Assembly: GCA_004194705.1 (NCBI GenBank)
Contig: SADC01001043.1
Coordinates: 10,768-74,767 of the forward strand
Source of the DNA: Ditylenchus dipsaci
Taxonomy: Eukaryota; Nematoda; Chromadorea; Rhabditida; Anguinidae
Direction: 5' to 3'
DNA length: 64,000 nucleotides
Position numbers and translations under genes: made by a program. Shown here piece by piece: positions 55,440-64,000 of this stretch. The notes beneath the pieces are model-generated. The model had not been told where the DNA came from, ran no database searches, and worked only from the letters and a program-made list of their open reading frames with translations. Every line of letters starts with the position of its first letter. Within the stretch, counting starts at the first letter, position 1.

Positions 55440-56199
55440 TCGGAATTCCGAAATCCGATACTTTTTGAGTTCCGAATTCCGAAATCCGAAAAATGTCTTG
55501 CAATGAAATCAAATTCAGATTTTTCTCGGTATTCCTCAACCCGAATTCAAGTTTTTTCCACGTTTTCTTTGTTCCCGTCATACATCTGTCAGCATTGCTG
55601 GCGCCGATAAAGATTTGGTCCGGGCCCCATCCCGGTGGTTTGTATGTACCCACTGGTTTGGGCTCCATCCTGGTTGTTCGGGCTTGAGCGTTTACAACTG
55701 TGAATATTAATGCTTATTGAACTGTTTTAGGCCATATATGACAATGCTGTTTTTTCTAATTTTACGGGCTTCAGGCTTAGGCAAGGGTAGGCAATCCTAT
55801 GTTAGGAACAATCCTATGGAACAATCCTATGTTAGGACAGACTAAAACAAATCTTAGACTCATTTTCAAGTCCTACCCTTGCCTAAGATTAAGCCTAAAA
55901 ACCCACAAAAAATAACAACAGGGTGGACCAAGGCAAAACCCTTATTCTGCATTGTAATATAGGCCCTGTTTTGTGTGTTTTAATAAGGTAAATTCGAAAA
56001 AGTCTTGAAATTTTTATTTTTATTTTCGGAGCTCGAAAATTTTCCGAAATCCAAAATCCGATACTTTTTGAGTTCCGAGTTCGGAAATCCGTATTCCGGA
56101 AAAATAGGTCAAGTTCCGAAATCCGAATTCCAATTCCGAAAATTCTGGAGTTCCGATTCCGCATTCCGTTCCGATTTTTTCCGGTTCCGATCAGCCATG
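55440..56199. mobile_element. hAT-like element with ATTCCGAAATCCG repeats
   Basis: Perfect 8-bp target duplication GTGTGCAC (55432-55439, 56200-56207). Ends CAGGGTTGCATCGG and CCGATCAGCCATG are imperfect inverted repeats. TTCCGAAATCCGA units follow both ends, inverted relative to each other. The centre includes a GGCTTAGGCAAGGGTAGG inverted pair and GGGTGGACCAAGGCAAAA. Non-autonomous. Confidence 0.88.
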
Positions 56200-56207
56200 G
56201 TGTGCAC

Positions 56208-57340
56208 CCACTGGGAATCGAACTTGAGATAAATAAAATATTCAAAATATTCGCATCTCAATGTGTACCTCTAGCTCCAAAAAATCAAATTTATGAAAAA
56301 ATATGACACATACCCACACATCCGCACTTACCAATCACTTTATAGATATTTACTCGAAGACTGTTGCTAAAAACACCTTTCTAGATATATGAATCTCCTC
56401 TTCCACTTTTTACAAAAAGCGAAGTTTTGTTACTTTAGGGCTGGCTTTGAGAAGTGTCACTCTGACATTACTTTATCACAGATTTGAATTAACTTCATTT
56501 TAACTTTAATTGAACTTATATGAACCTCCAAAACTAAATTCTAACCTGTTATAGTAGTCTGCTTAATAATTGCTGTATTTTTGTTAAAAGACAGAGCCCG
56601 ATGAAATTCATCGTTCAGGAGAGCAGTCTCATGCTCATACAAAAGTTGCTGCCGGTCTCGGTGTGGACGAGGAATCATTTGATGTAGTTGCTTAAGCACA
56701 GCTGCTGAATTCAATAAAGTTTGCCTTAAATTACTTAAATGATTTTTATCTTATTTAAAAAATTGAAAAATATAAGAAATAGCACAAAACTACTTCAAAA
56801 TATTTATTTGATATTCCATTGAGATTAATATTTACAGCTTTAACTTTTTTTATAAAAATACAACACATTGTATTGAAATGAAAACAGGTCATTGTTCAAA
56901 TTTACTGTTATGATGATAAAAGATTAATGCACAAAAGAAACACTTTTTTCGTTGTTAAATTTTTTTAACTGCCATGTGAAACAAAAATTTATCAAAATGA
57001 AATATGTAAATTATGTAAAAGGCAAAAAATTAGGCAAAAAATTAATAAATATGTGTGATTAACACTTGGCTTATTGCTATTCTATACTTACAGAAGAAGG
57101 GCACAACCTCAATGTGTCCTATTAACAATTTTACACGATTAAAAATTTACACGATTTAACTGAAAAAGGATTATTAATTTAAAAAAGCTCAGTAAAATAA
57201 AAAAAATTGGAGGATATTTGAATATGTGCTGATAGTGTATGTATGCACCAATATCTATTTCTTGATTTATAAAACTTTTTAGTTTCAGACTGAAACTTTC
57301 AGTGTTTTTTAATTTTATGTTTTTGTGTGTGGCTTAAAAC
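56208..57340. other. Intergenic; no gene recognised
   Basis: AT-rich. A short frame near 56590-56700 reads RARxxIHRSGEQSHAHTKV-like sequence without continuation and was not called. No repeat termini seen. Confidence 0.45.
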
Positions 57341-57458
57341 AAGGGTCGTGGAATTCTTCAGAGAAAAAAATGGGAAAACTCTTGAAGAATTCTCGGGAGA
57401 ATACTCTGGAGTAAATTTCGGAGAATTCTCCGCCATTCCGGAGTATTGTACAACCCTA
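57341..57458. mobile_element. Short hAT-like MITE with GGAGAATTCTCCG palindromes
   Basis: Perfect 8-bp target duplication CTTAAAAC (57333-57340, 57459-57466). Ends AAGGGTCGTGGA and GTACAACCCTA are weakly inverted. The interior alternates GAATTCTTC and GGAGAATTCTCC motifs. Confidence 0.85.
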
Positions 57459-58645
57459 CTTAAAACTTTCAAACAATATCGACTAGCCTAATGTGTTTTA
57501 ATAAATTTAATTACAATATTTGAATACTAAAATACTTTTGATCACATAAAGTCAATGGGTGCTTTTGATTCGAAAACTTTTTCAAAAGTATAACGTATCA
57601 AACTTTGGCAAATATATTACCAGGTGCTTCAAAAGTTCCCCAAGCAATTTGTTAGGCAAAAAGCGGTGCAGAGACGTTTAGGCCATATTTGAACATTTGT
57701 AAAAAAATTGGACGAAACGCTAATTTTGCCTTGATCTCCCTATTGATTTTTTCACAAATTTTTATTTAGTCTAATTGCGTCAAAAACCGTTCCACAACAC
57801 ATTTTTCCTCGCTGTTTTAACGAAAAAATAGATTGTATCTCGGACCGCATGCCATTTTGTGACTTTTCCAACCACATGCTGATGTTTTGTTTTGGATTTT
57901 TGGATTGGTGATGATTTGTCTATTTTAGCTGCACATAAGAGATACAGGTCAAACACTCATTCAATGTAGATAGCTATGCTTGAGACATAGAGCTTTTCGA
58001 AGCCAATGTGCTGATCTACTCGAGTGTTGGATGGAAAGTGTATTCGCCAGATCTGGAAAAAAAGTTGGCAAAAGTCGAAACAGCAACAAGAGCTTCCATC
58101 TATTAGTAAAGCAAGAGGACGTTCTGTCATTGAAGATAGAACTAACTGGTTTATTTATTGATGCACCATGGTAACATATGGGAATGGGGTTAGCTGGAAC
58201 AGACATAACATTATAAATTATGCTACTATTTGAGACTGGAGATTCGGCTTCTTCCATCTTGACTGGAGAAAGGACCACTGGAGAGGCATCCACCATTGCA
58301 GCAGAAGAGGAGGCTGGAGCAGGCACCACTTCGATAGCTGAATTGGAGAGTTCCTCTTCATCATCTGAGTAGCATGTCTGGAGAGCTTCCCATGCACTTG
58401 AGGTGCGCACCAATAGACCAGCTGGAGAGACATCTTCACCGGCGAAGTGGGAGCGTGAGCTGGAGGCGAGGACGGGAACCATACGGAGGGAATCCCGCTG
58501 TGCTTTATCTGCAAGCAGTTCGGAAGAGACTTGCGCGTTCGGTCCATCACAAGATTCTGGAGCATCTTCCCATTCATCTGTATCTGGAAATCAGGCAAGT
58601 GGTTCAGTCATATCGGCCTGCACATTAGAGACTGGAGTATTTTGG

Positions 58646-59464
58646 CCCTATTTAGCCCCATATAGGCCCTATTAGACTTTAGGGGGCAACATTTTTAGCT
58701 TGGTCCCCCCTGTTGTTTTTTGAAATTTTTTAAATTAGTTTTTTTAGAAAAATTAGAAAGTGAGCTATATTTTTCTTGCGTTTTATTCATTGTTTGTGTA
58801 TGCTATGTGTGTATGTCGAGTTTTATGTCTAATCTTTTTTGTTCAGGCTCTTCTTTTGTTATGGTTCGTGTGAGTCTGATCGCTATCGCCTATCGAAAGC
58901 TAGGTAAGAAATTAGGACGATCTGTCGGATATAAGCATTACACTATTTGCCATAAACACATTTTTTCGCGGTAATTATATGCATATTTTGGCCCAGGAGA
59001 TGTGATTTGTATATAAGTTTGTTTAGAATAGTCGTAGAGAATGGACTTCCAATAAATATTCATACGAACAAATGTGAGGGACAATGGGCACATATGAAAC
59101 ATAAAGTGAAAAGACTGTACGGTACAAGTGATTCTCTTCTCGGCTCTTATGTGCACGAAGCGGTTTTTCGACAAAATGGCAGAGCAAAAGGGTGGAATAC
59201 GTTAGAAGCCTTCTTTAAGCAAATGTCTATAATATATGATTCTTCTTGTGAATTGTGTGGTCAAGTGCCTTGTATTTGCTTCGAATAAACTCTATCGGTG
59301 TTGCCAAAATGTTGCCCCCTAAAGTCTAATAGGCATATGTCACCATGATCACCATATTCATTTTTATTAACAAAACTATAAACAGGGGGGACCAAGGCAT
59401 TTGCAAGAAAAAAACAACAGGTGGGACCAAGCTAAAAATGTTGCCCCTAAAGTCTAATAGGGCC
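58646..59464 (+). mobile_element. Merlin-family DNA transposon
   Basis: A perfect 9-bp target duplication GTATTTTGG flanks it (58637-58645, 59465-59473), in the 8-9 bp range of Merlin. Inverted ends carry GGCCCTATTAGACTTTAGG, then AACATTTTTAGCTTGGTCCC and CCTGTTGTTTTTT. A second inner GGGGGGACCAAGGCA lies at 59382. It encodes a partial transposase and sits inside a coding sequence. Confidence 0.9.
58840..59288 (+). pseudogene. Merlin (IS1016/ISXO2-type) transposase, C-terminal part
   Basis: Frame 59007-59288 reads ENGLPINIHTNKCEGQWAHM, matching the HTN-x-x-EG-x-W motif that carries the last catalytic region of ISXO2-like DDE domains. It continues with LLGSYVHEAVFRQN and ends ELCGQVPCICFE. 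Upstream, near 58895-58970, SVGYKHYTICHKHIFSR is the preceding conserved block, in another frame and joined by a possible intron starting GTAATT. The N-terminal half with the first catalytic Asp is absent, so the copy cannot move by itself. Confidence 0.75.
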
Positions 59465-59560
59465 GTATTTTGGATTCTCGAAGTATTCAGAAGAGCTTGA
59501 AGCTGATTTTTAGCTAGAGCCAATTCTGAGTCTTCCAATATGGAACCTCGTCTTCCAAAC

Positions 59561-60090
59561 AGTGTTTAAGCTTTTTAATTTAGAACTGTTTTAAATTTCA
59601 ATTTTTTGGCAAATACTCGGACACATGTTAATTGTGTGACATATTTTTGTGAGTTTCAGAAAAAACAGCTTATACAATTTTTATGCATTAAATGAGGAAT
59701 TAATCGGATTCAAATCACGAGTGCTTGTCTATTGATTAAACACTCAAACAATGAAAAGTAGAGTGCAAAGTGTACTGCTGTGCAACAGATTATGTCGCTC
59801 CTTTGCTAAAATAATATATATTTTATTTATAGCATAATATTTTCATTAAAAGCGAAAAACTCTTGAAATGTTCAGTATTGATCAATTTGCTGCATGACGT
59901 ATTTATACATAAGTTACTTAAATACATAAATTTTTGCTATTTATATGGCTAGGAATATGGTTAAACTACAAAAAATCCTTATCTATTTCAATTAAAACAG
60001 TTTTTATGGTGTATTTTAACAAAAATGATGCAATTTTTGTTTGATTATTGACACTCATTTCCGTTATTTCTATTATTTTTTGTCTTAAAA
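59561..60090. promoter_or_regulatory. Region upstream of the SLC7 gene (putative promoter)
   Basis: AT-rich, with no repeat end or frame recognised. By position it should contain the SLC7 promoter; no specific motif is claimed. Confidence 0.35.
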
Positions 60091-63000
60091 ATGCCTAAAA
60101 ATGAGAATAAAATGGGCAAGTGGGGCGCAACTGCCTACATTATTGGCAATATCATGGGTGCTGGTATCTTTATTAGTCCAGCTTCTATTTTGGTATATAC
60201 CAACTCGGCAAGTTTTGCTTTAAAAATTACTTTAAAATTGAATATAAATGGTTTAGGTGGGTCTAGCATTGTCTATATGGATCTTGTCGGCTATAATATC
60301 CATACTTGGAGCCTACACTTATGTTGAACTCGGCACTAGTATTCGCCGTTCAGGAGCAGACTTTGCTTATCTTTCATTTGTTAATTGGTAATATCTTATA
60401 CAAAAATCTAAATTGTGTATTTTTTATCCAAAATATTCTCTTTGACATTAGAACTACACTACATACAGTCGACTCTCTACAGTCGACATAGTGATCACCC
60501 AAAAGTTCGTTCCCATCCAGGGTCCGACACTTTTTTAACTCAATTTGCGAAGGCTATTGTCAGTTGTTTTTGTCTAGTCCAGTCCGTAATATCGCAAGGA
60601 TTCCGATTTTGCCGGTTAGTTATACAAATGGCAAGAGTTTTGCCGAGAAGTTCCGCGGCTCTCTCCATAATGACCTTCTTTTTGGAAAATTAATGATCAA
60701 CATGTAGAGAGCCGCTTGTCTTTTCGGCAAAACTGTTGCCATTAACATAAATCAGCGGCAAAATTGGAATCTTTGCGATATTTTGGACAAGACTAGCCAA
60801 AGACAATCAGCAAAAGTTTTCAAACTTTGAGTTAGAAAAGGTGTCAGACCCGAGGCGGGAACGAACTTTTTGGGTGATCACTACGGACTCCGTAGTACGG
60901 AGAGAGTCGACTGTATTCAATACTTTTAATGAAACAATATTTTATTCTAGGAAGTCTATTGCCTTTGCATTCATGACATGTGGTTGTATTCTTGTTTATC
61001 CTGCGACGTTAGCTATACAGGCTGCCACATTTAGTGAATACATGATCCAAACACTAAACATCAAATTTGAAAACGAATGGGCCTTATTCGCTAGTCAGAA
61101 GCTGATTGGATTTTCACTTATTTGTAAGTCCTAAATTGAAAAAAAGGTTCTTATCGGTTATCCGCACCCCACTTACTTTTTCCACAAAATAGTCAAGTTA
61201 CATCATCATCATATTTAGGGTGGGGTGCGGATAACCGATAAGAACCGAAAAAAATATATAGTTTTAGTTGTTTGAAATATTAACATCTATACAAAGTTCA
61301 GGGCTTATTCTCTACCTCAATTTTTTCTCTATCAAAACTTTTGTTTCTCGGTTCGAAATTATTTCTGCAGTAGCCAAGCTTGCTTCAACTGGTCTTGTCA
61401 TTTCTATAGGCATGTACTATTTGATCATCAAAAGAAAAACTGAGTATTTGGCTGACCCCTTTGCTAATTCTACCCGTGATCTGGGCAGAATAGCTGATGC
61501 CTTTTTCGGAGGCTTGTTTGCATATGATGGATGGGATGTGCTCAATTTTGGCGTTGAGGAATTAGACAATCCTCGAACGTAAATATTATAATTTTGTGGT
61601 TGGTTTGGTGAAATTTGTATCTTTTGTAGGACCATGTCTTTTGCTATAATAGTAGGCATGCTGACAGTAGCTGTGGTGTTTTGTTTAATGAACCTGTCCT
61701 TTTTTGTTGTACTTAGTGCACAAGAAATCACTAGCTCAAATGCAGTTGCTTCGGTAGGAATTTTCGTAAACTAAAAGCTGCTTGAATCTATGATTAAATA
61801 GTAAATTTTACAGATATTTGCTCAACACACAATGGGTCAGTTCCAGTACATCATACCAATCTTGATCAGTCTCGTGTTGATCGGCACTTTTAATGGAACG
61901 ATGTTTGCTGGAAGCAGGTAATTTTTTTCACACTGATGTTAAAGAATCTATTACCAAAGAACCGGATAACAAATACCTAGATAAATTGAAAAATGGGTAC
62001 TTTTATAGTTAACCACCCCCTCCCCCCCCCGCCCATACGTTCCCCATCTGTTCAAAATCTATCATTCGAAAATTGGTGAAAAATACCCTAAAAAGACCAT
62101 TTTTGCCTGAATGGTGGTAGGCAATTTTTTTGACAAACTTTCAATTTTTTTTCAGAAAGTATTAAGAAATGCTTCTCGTATCTCGTTGTGCAGAAAAAAT
62201 GAGTTGGGGAGGTGATTTTGGGTCACTCTTCAAAAAATCCGAGTATGGGGGAGGGGGGTGGTTGAACTATAAAAGTACCGAAAAATGAACTGAGAGGTTT
62301 AATAAACAAAGGGTTTTCATAATAAATAAGCTGTTCTACTTTGACTTCTTATTTCTTGCTTCGAGCAAGATAATTTCATTGTCGAAAAAAAATTAGTCAT
62401 AAAATGCCATTATTTTTATTCTAATAAAGCCTCCGAAGATTTTTTCAACTTATCAAATCAGATTTTCGGGTGAAAAATGCAGAATCTGAAAAGCATAATT
62501 AGTAGAACTCTTACAGTTAAGAAAATTTGATAAATATTTTTGCAAAATATTGACTTTGACCCGAGATACGGATTTTTAAAATCACGGGGTGGGTTCATTA
62601 GAGGGGGTGTTCCTTTTAGCAATAAATAAATAATAATAAATAAAGACCTTAGAAGCTTTAAACATATATTTAAAAAAAATTATATATTTTACAAAAGAAC
62701 AATAACTTTCGATTTAGATATCTATTTGCAGCCTCCCGACAACGTCAATTTCCAGCTTTTCTTAGCTGTGTCAATTCCAAACATGACAGCCCTAGAGCTG
62801 CTTTATTCATACATGTATTCTTGGCACTTTGTTTTAGTTTTGCTGGCAATTTGTCTGAGCTAGTCAATTACGTGGGCTTCTGTTATTGGGCTCAAAGAGT
62901 GCTTACTACCATAGCCTTACTATATATTAGACTTTTCAAAATTCCTGTGCATCCAGACGCTATCAAAACCCCAATCATAGTGCCTATTTTATTTTTGGTT

Positions 63001-63380
63001 TCTTGCACAGCTCTATGTGTGGTCACCATTGTTCAAGACTTTAAATCAGCCTTTTTCGGACTTTTGATGCTTTTTGGGGCATTTGTAATATATTACTTAT
63101 TCGTATGGGAAAAAGCCTGCTCAGAATTCCATGGTACAATAGGCTGGCTGGTTGGGTTAATGAATCTCTGAGTGTGGCCACTCAACTCACTTTTAATGGA
63201 CTGATCGATCTCAGTGAGCATTCTGAAGATGTCGAAGTGGCACAAGTTTCTGAAAAGTCAAATCAAAAGACACCCAGAATAGAAGATTTTACTAAGAAAA
63301 ATGGCGACAGTGGTAGCACTAAAAAGAGAAAAATATTTGTGATCGATAAAAGAAATAATATAGATAATAAACAAATTTAA
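60091..63380 (+). CDS. SLC7-type amino-acid transporter (LAT/APC family)
   Basis: Exons: 60091-60192, 60257-60387, 60951-61123, 61302-61578, 61630-61753, 61814-61917, 62718-63380; all junction phases fit. The protein is about 520 residues. TM1 contains NIMGAGIFISP, the substrate-site motif G-x-G-I-F. TM2 has LGAYTYVELGTSIRRSGADF, a classic LAT match. TM6 region: GGLFAYDGWDVLNFGVEEL; TM8 region: LIGTFNGTMFAGSRYLFAAS. About 12 helices are expected, in the plasma membrane, probably pairing with an SLC3-type heavy chain. In the last exon one A appears missing near 63110: the frame as given stops at 63171, while the other frame continues SLLRIPWYNRLAGWVNESL to TAA at 63378. Intron 2 holds a MITE and introns 3 and 6 hold hairpins. 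Confidence 0.9.
60467..60913. mobile_element. TA-flanked MITE with CAGTCGACTCTCTACAGTCG end
   Basis: Left CAGTCGACTCTC and right GAGAGTCGACTG are inverted ends with TA on both sides (60465-60466, 60914-60915). Long imperfect inverted arms share GTGATCACCCAAAAGTTCG and ATTCCGATTTTGCCG. In SLC7 intron 2. Confidence 0.92.
61146..61246. repeat. Hairpin with GGTTCTTATCGGTTATCCGC arms
   Basis: Left arm GGTTCTTATCGGTTATCCGC continuing into ACCCCA, right arm its exact complement, loop about 50 bp. A related hairpin lies inside the pogo element at 13104-13192. In SLC7 intron 3. Confidence 0.85.
61999..62278. repeat. Inverted-repeat element with poly-C arms
   Basis: Left GTACTTTTATAGTTAACCAC leads into a poly-C tract; right GTGGTTGAACTATAAAAGTAC follows a G-rich tract. 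Arms are about 110 bp. In SLC7 intron 6. Confidence 0.8.
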
Positions 63381-63729
63381 TTGGAGAGTGTGTAGAATAT
63401 GGACAGCTGAAAAAATTTCAAGTTAGTAAATAAAAACACCAAAAAATATCAATTATACACCAGTTACTTGCTAAAACAAATTCTCGATTTAGATCTGATA
63501 ATATAAAGTCTTTTCAATTTTTACTTTAATTTTTATTTCATGAAATTTAGGATGAACAGGAATATTCGAACTCTTAGATTTAGTTAGTTTATAATTTCTA
63601 AAATGGGATATTAACAAGAGATAGGCAAATCTTGGTGTGTCAGTGATTTTCACTCTATAAAGTACGTAACATATATTGTAAAAACCCTTAAAATAAAATA
63701 AAAGATTTGAGTATTTAAAATTACGTATA
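63381..63729. other. 3' flank of SLC7; nothing recognised
   Basis: AT-rich. AATAAA-like hexamers occur (for example around 63430 and 63690), but no polyadenylation site is assigned. Confidence 0.45.
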
Positions 63730-63973
63730 CCGTATTTTTTCTATTACTTACCCCCTCTCTAATAATTGCCCCCATAGGCCCCTGTATCTCAGCTCAAAAA
63801 AATAATTTTGCAAATCTGTTTTTTGCGTTTTCTTAATCACCACGAGCTTTGTTGATTCCACTTTTTTAAATTTTGGTTGAGCACCCAAAAATCTCAAAAT
63901 CAAAATATTTTTTTTTCGATTTTTCAGGGGTTGAAAAATAATTACCCCGCGGTAATTAATAGAGAAAATACGC
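63730..63973. mobile_element. MITE of the CCGTATTTTTTCTATTA family
   Basis: Left end CCGTATTTTTTCTATTACTT and right AATTAATAGAGAAAATACG are inverted, with TA on the left. Interior core CCTGTATCTCAGCTCAAAAA, then TTGCGTTTTCTTAATCACCA and AAATTTTGGTTGAGCACCC, as in the other copies. Confidence 0.85.
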
Positions 63974-64000
63974 TAATATAATTTTTTTAATTCAAATCAG

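Larger units (their letters stand above)
57961..59560 (-). pseudogene. Unrecognised acidic Ser/Pro-rich protein gene interrupted by Merlin
   Basis: The minus frame from 58482 to 57961 (173 codons from its first Met) includes CYSDDEEELSNSAIEVV and SPVKMEEAESPVSNSS, acidic and Ser/Pro/Ala-rich like a regulatory or nuclear protein tail. The frame stays open upstream to an in-frame TGA at about 58587. Upstream of that it reads VSNVQADMTEPLA to the insertion at 58646. Beyond the Merlin element it resumes at 59473 and reads back to LFGRRGSILEDSELALAKNQ. Removing the element plus one target duplication gives TSRIQNTPVSNVQADM in one frame, so this was coding before insertion. Higher GC than the surroundings supports coding origin. 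No family recognised. The TGA and the insertion make this a probable pseudogene, or the exon structure differs. Confidence 0.55.

Noticed and set aside
55234..55668. 144-codon minus-strand frame
   Set aside because: More than half lies in the repeat-rich hAT element at 55440-56199, it crosses the element boundary, and the protein shows no family features.

Overview
The window is eukaryotic DNA, AT-rich and full of introns. It is most likely from a nematode. The main evidence is a tandem pair of Srg-type serpentine chemoreceptor genes, a family known from nematodes, plus many short introns of about 45-60 bp. I cannot name the species. No rRNA gene, convincing functional tRNA gene, CRISPR array or bacterial-style operon was seen.

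Genes, left to right: a possible PARP-type zinc-finger gene running off the left edge (weak); a class I/II PLP aminotransferase (4635-6367, minus); two gustatory-receptor-like (GRL) seven-TM genes with the same intron plan (10328-15436 and 20414-23772, plus); two tandem Srg-type receptor genes, A (26508-31273) and B (35247-42440, a pseudogene); a divergent intron-containing histone H3 variant (39299-39901) inside an intron of Srg B; a TPR plus SET-domain methyltransferase (44252-52012, minus); an unrecognised acidic protein interrupted by a Merlin transposon (57961-59560, minus); and an SLC7-type amino-acid transporter (60091-63380, plus). The receptor genes form a chemosensory cluster from about 10 to 42 kb. 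The flanking genes look like housekeeping or chromatin functions.

Most of the rest is transposon debris, much of it with readable ends. It includes: a piggyBac remnant; two dead pogo/Tigger elements (TA target duplications); many TA-flanked MITEs whose ends begin CAGTC or CCGTAT; a Merlin element with a 9-bp target duplication and Merlin-like MITEs sharing its ends; seven hAT-like elements with 8-bp target duplications; fold-back elements whose terminal arms are tandem arrays of short units, one carrying a SWIM zinc-finger gene; and large palindromes whose arms carry tRNA-like box B sequences. Several elements sit inside receptor-gene introns, and one sits next to a splice donor.

Single-base losses recur in otherwise well-conserved coding exons of unrelated genes (aminotransferase, GRL1, Srg A, SLC7). 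This means either widespread decay or homopolymer errors in the assembly. The TPR-SET gene has no such breaks. All gene models were assembled by eye from reading frame, splice dinucleotides and paralogue comparison. No alignment or database search was run.
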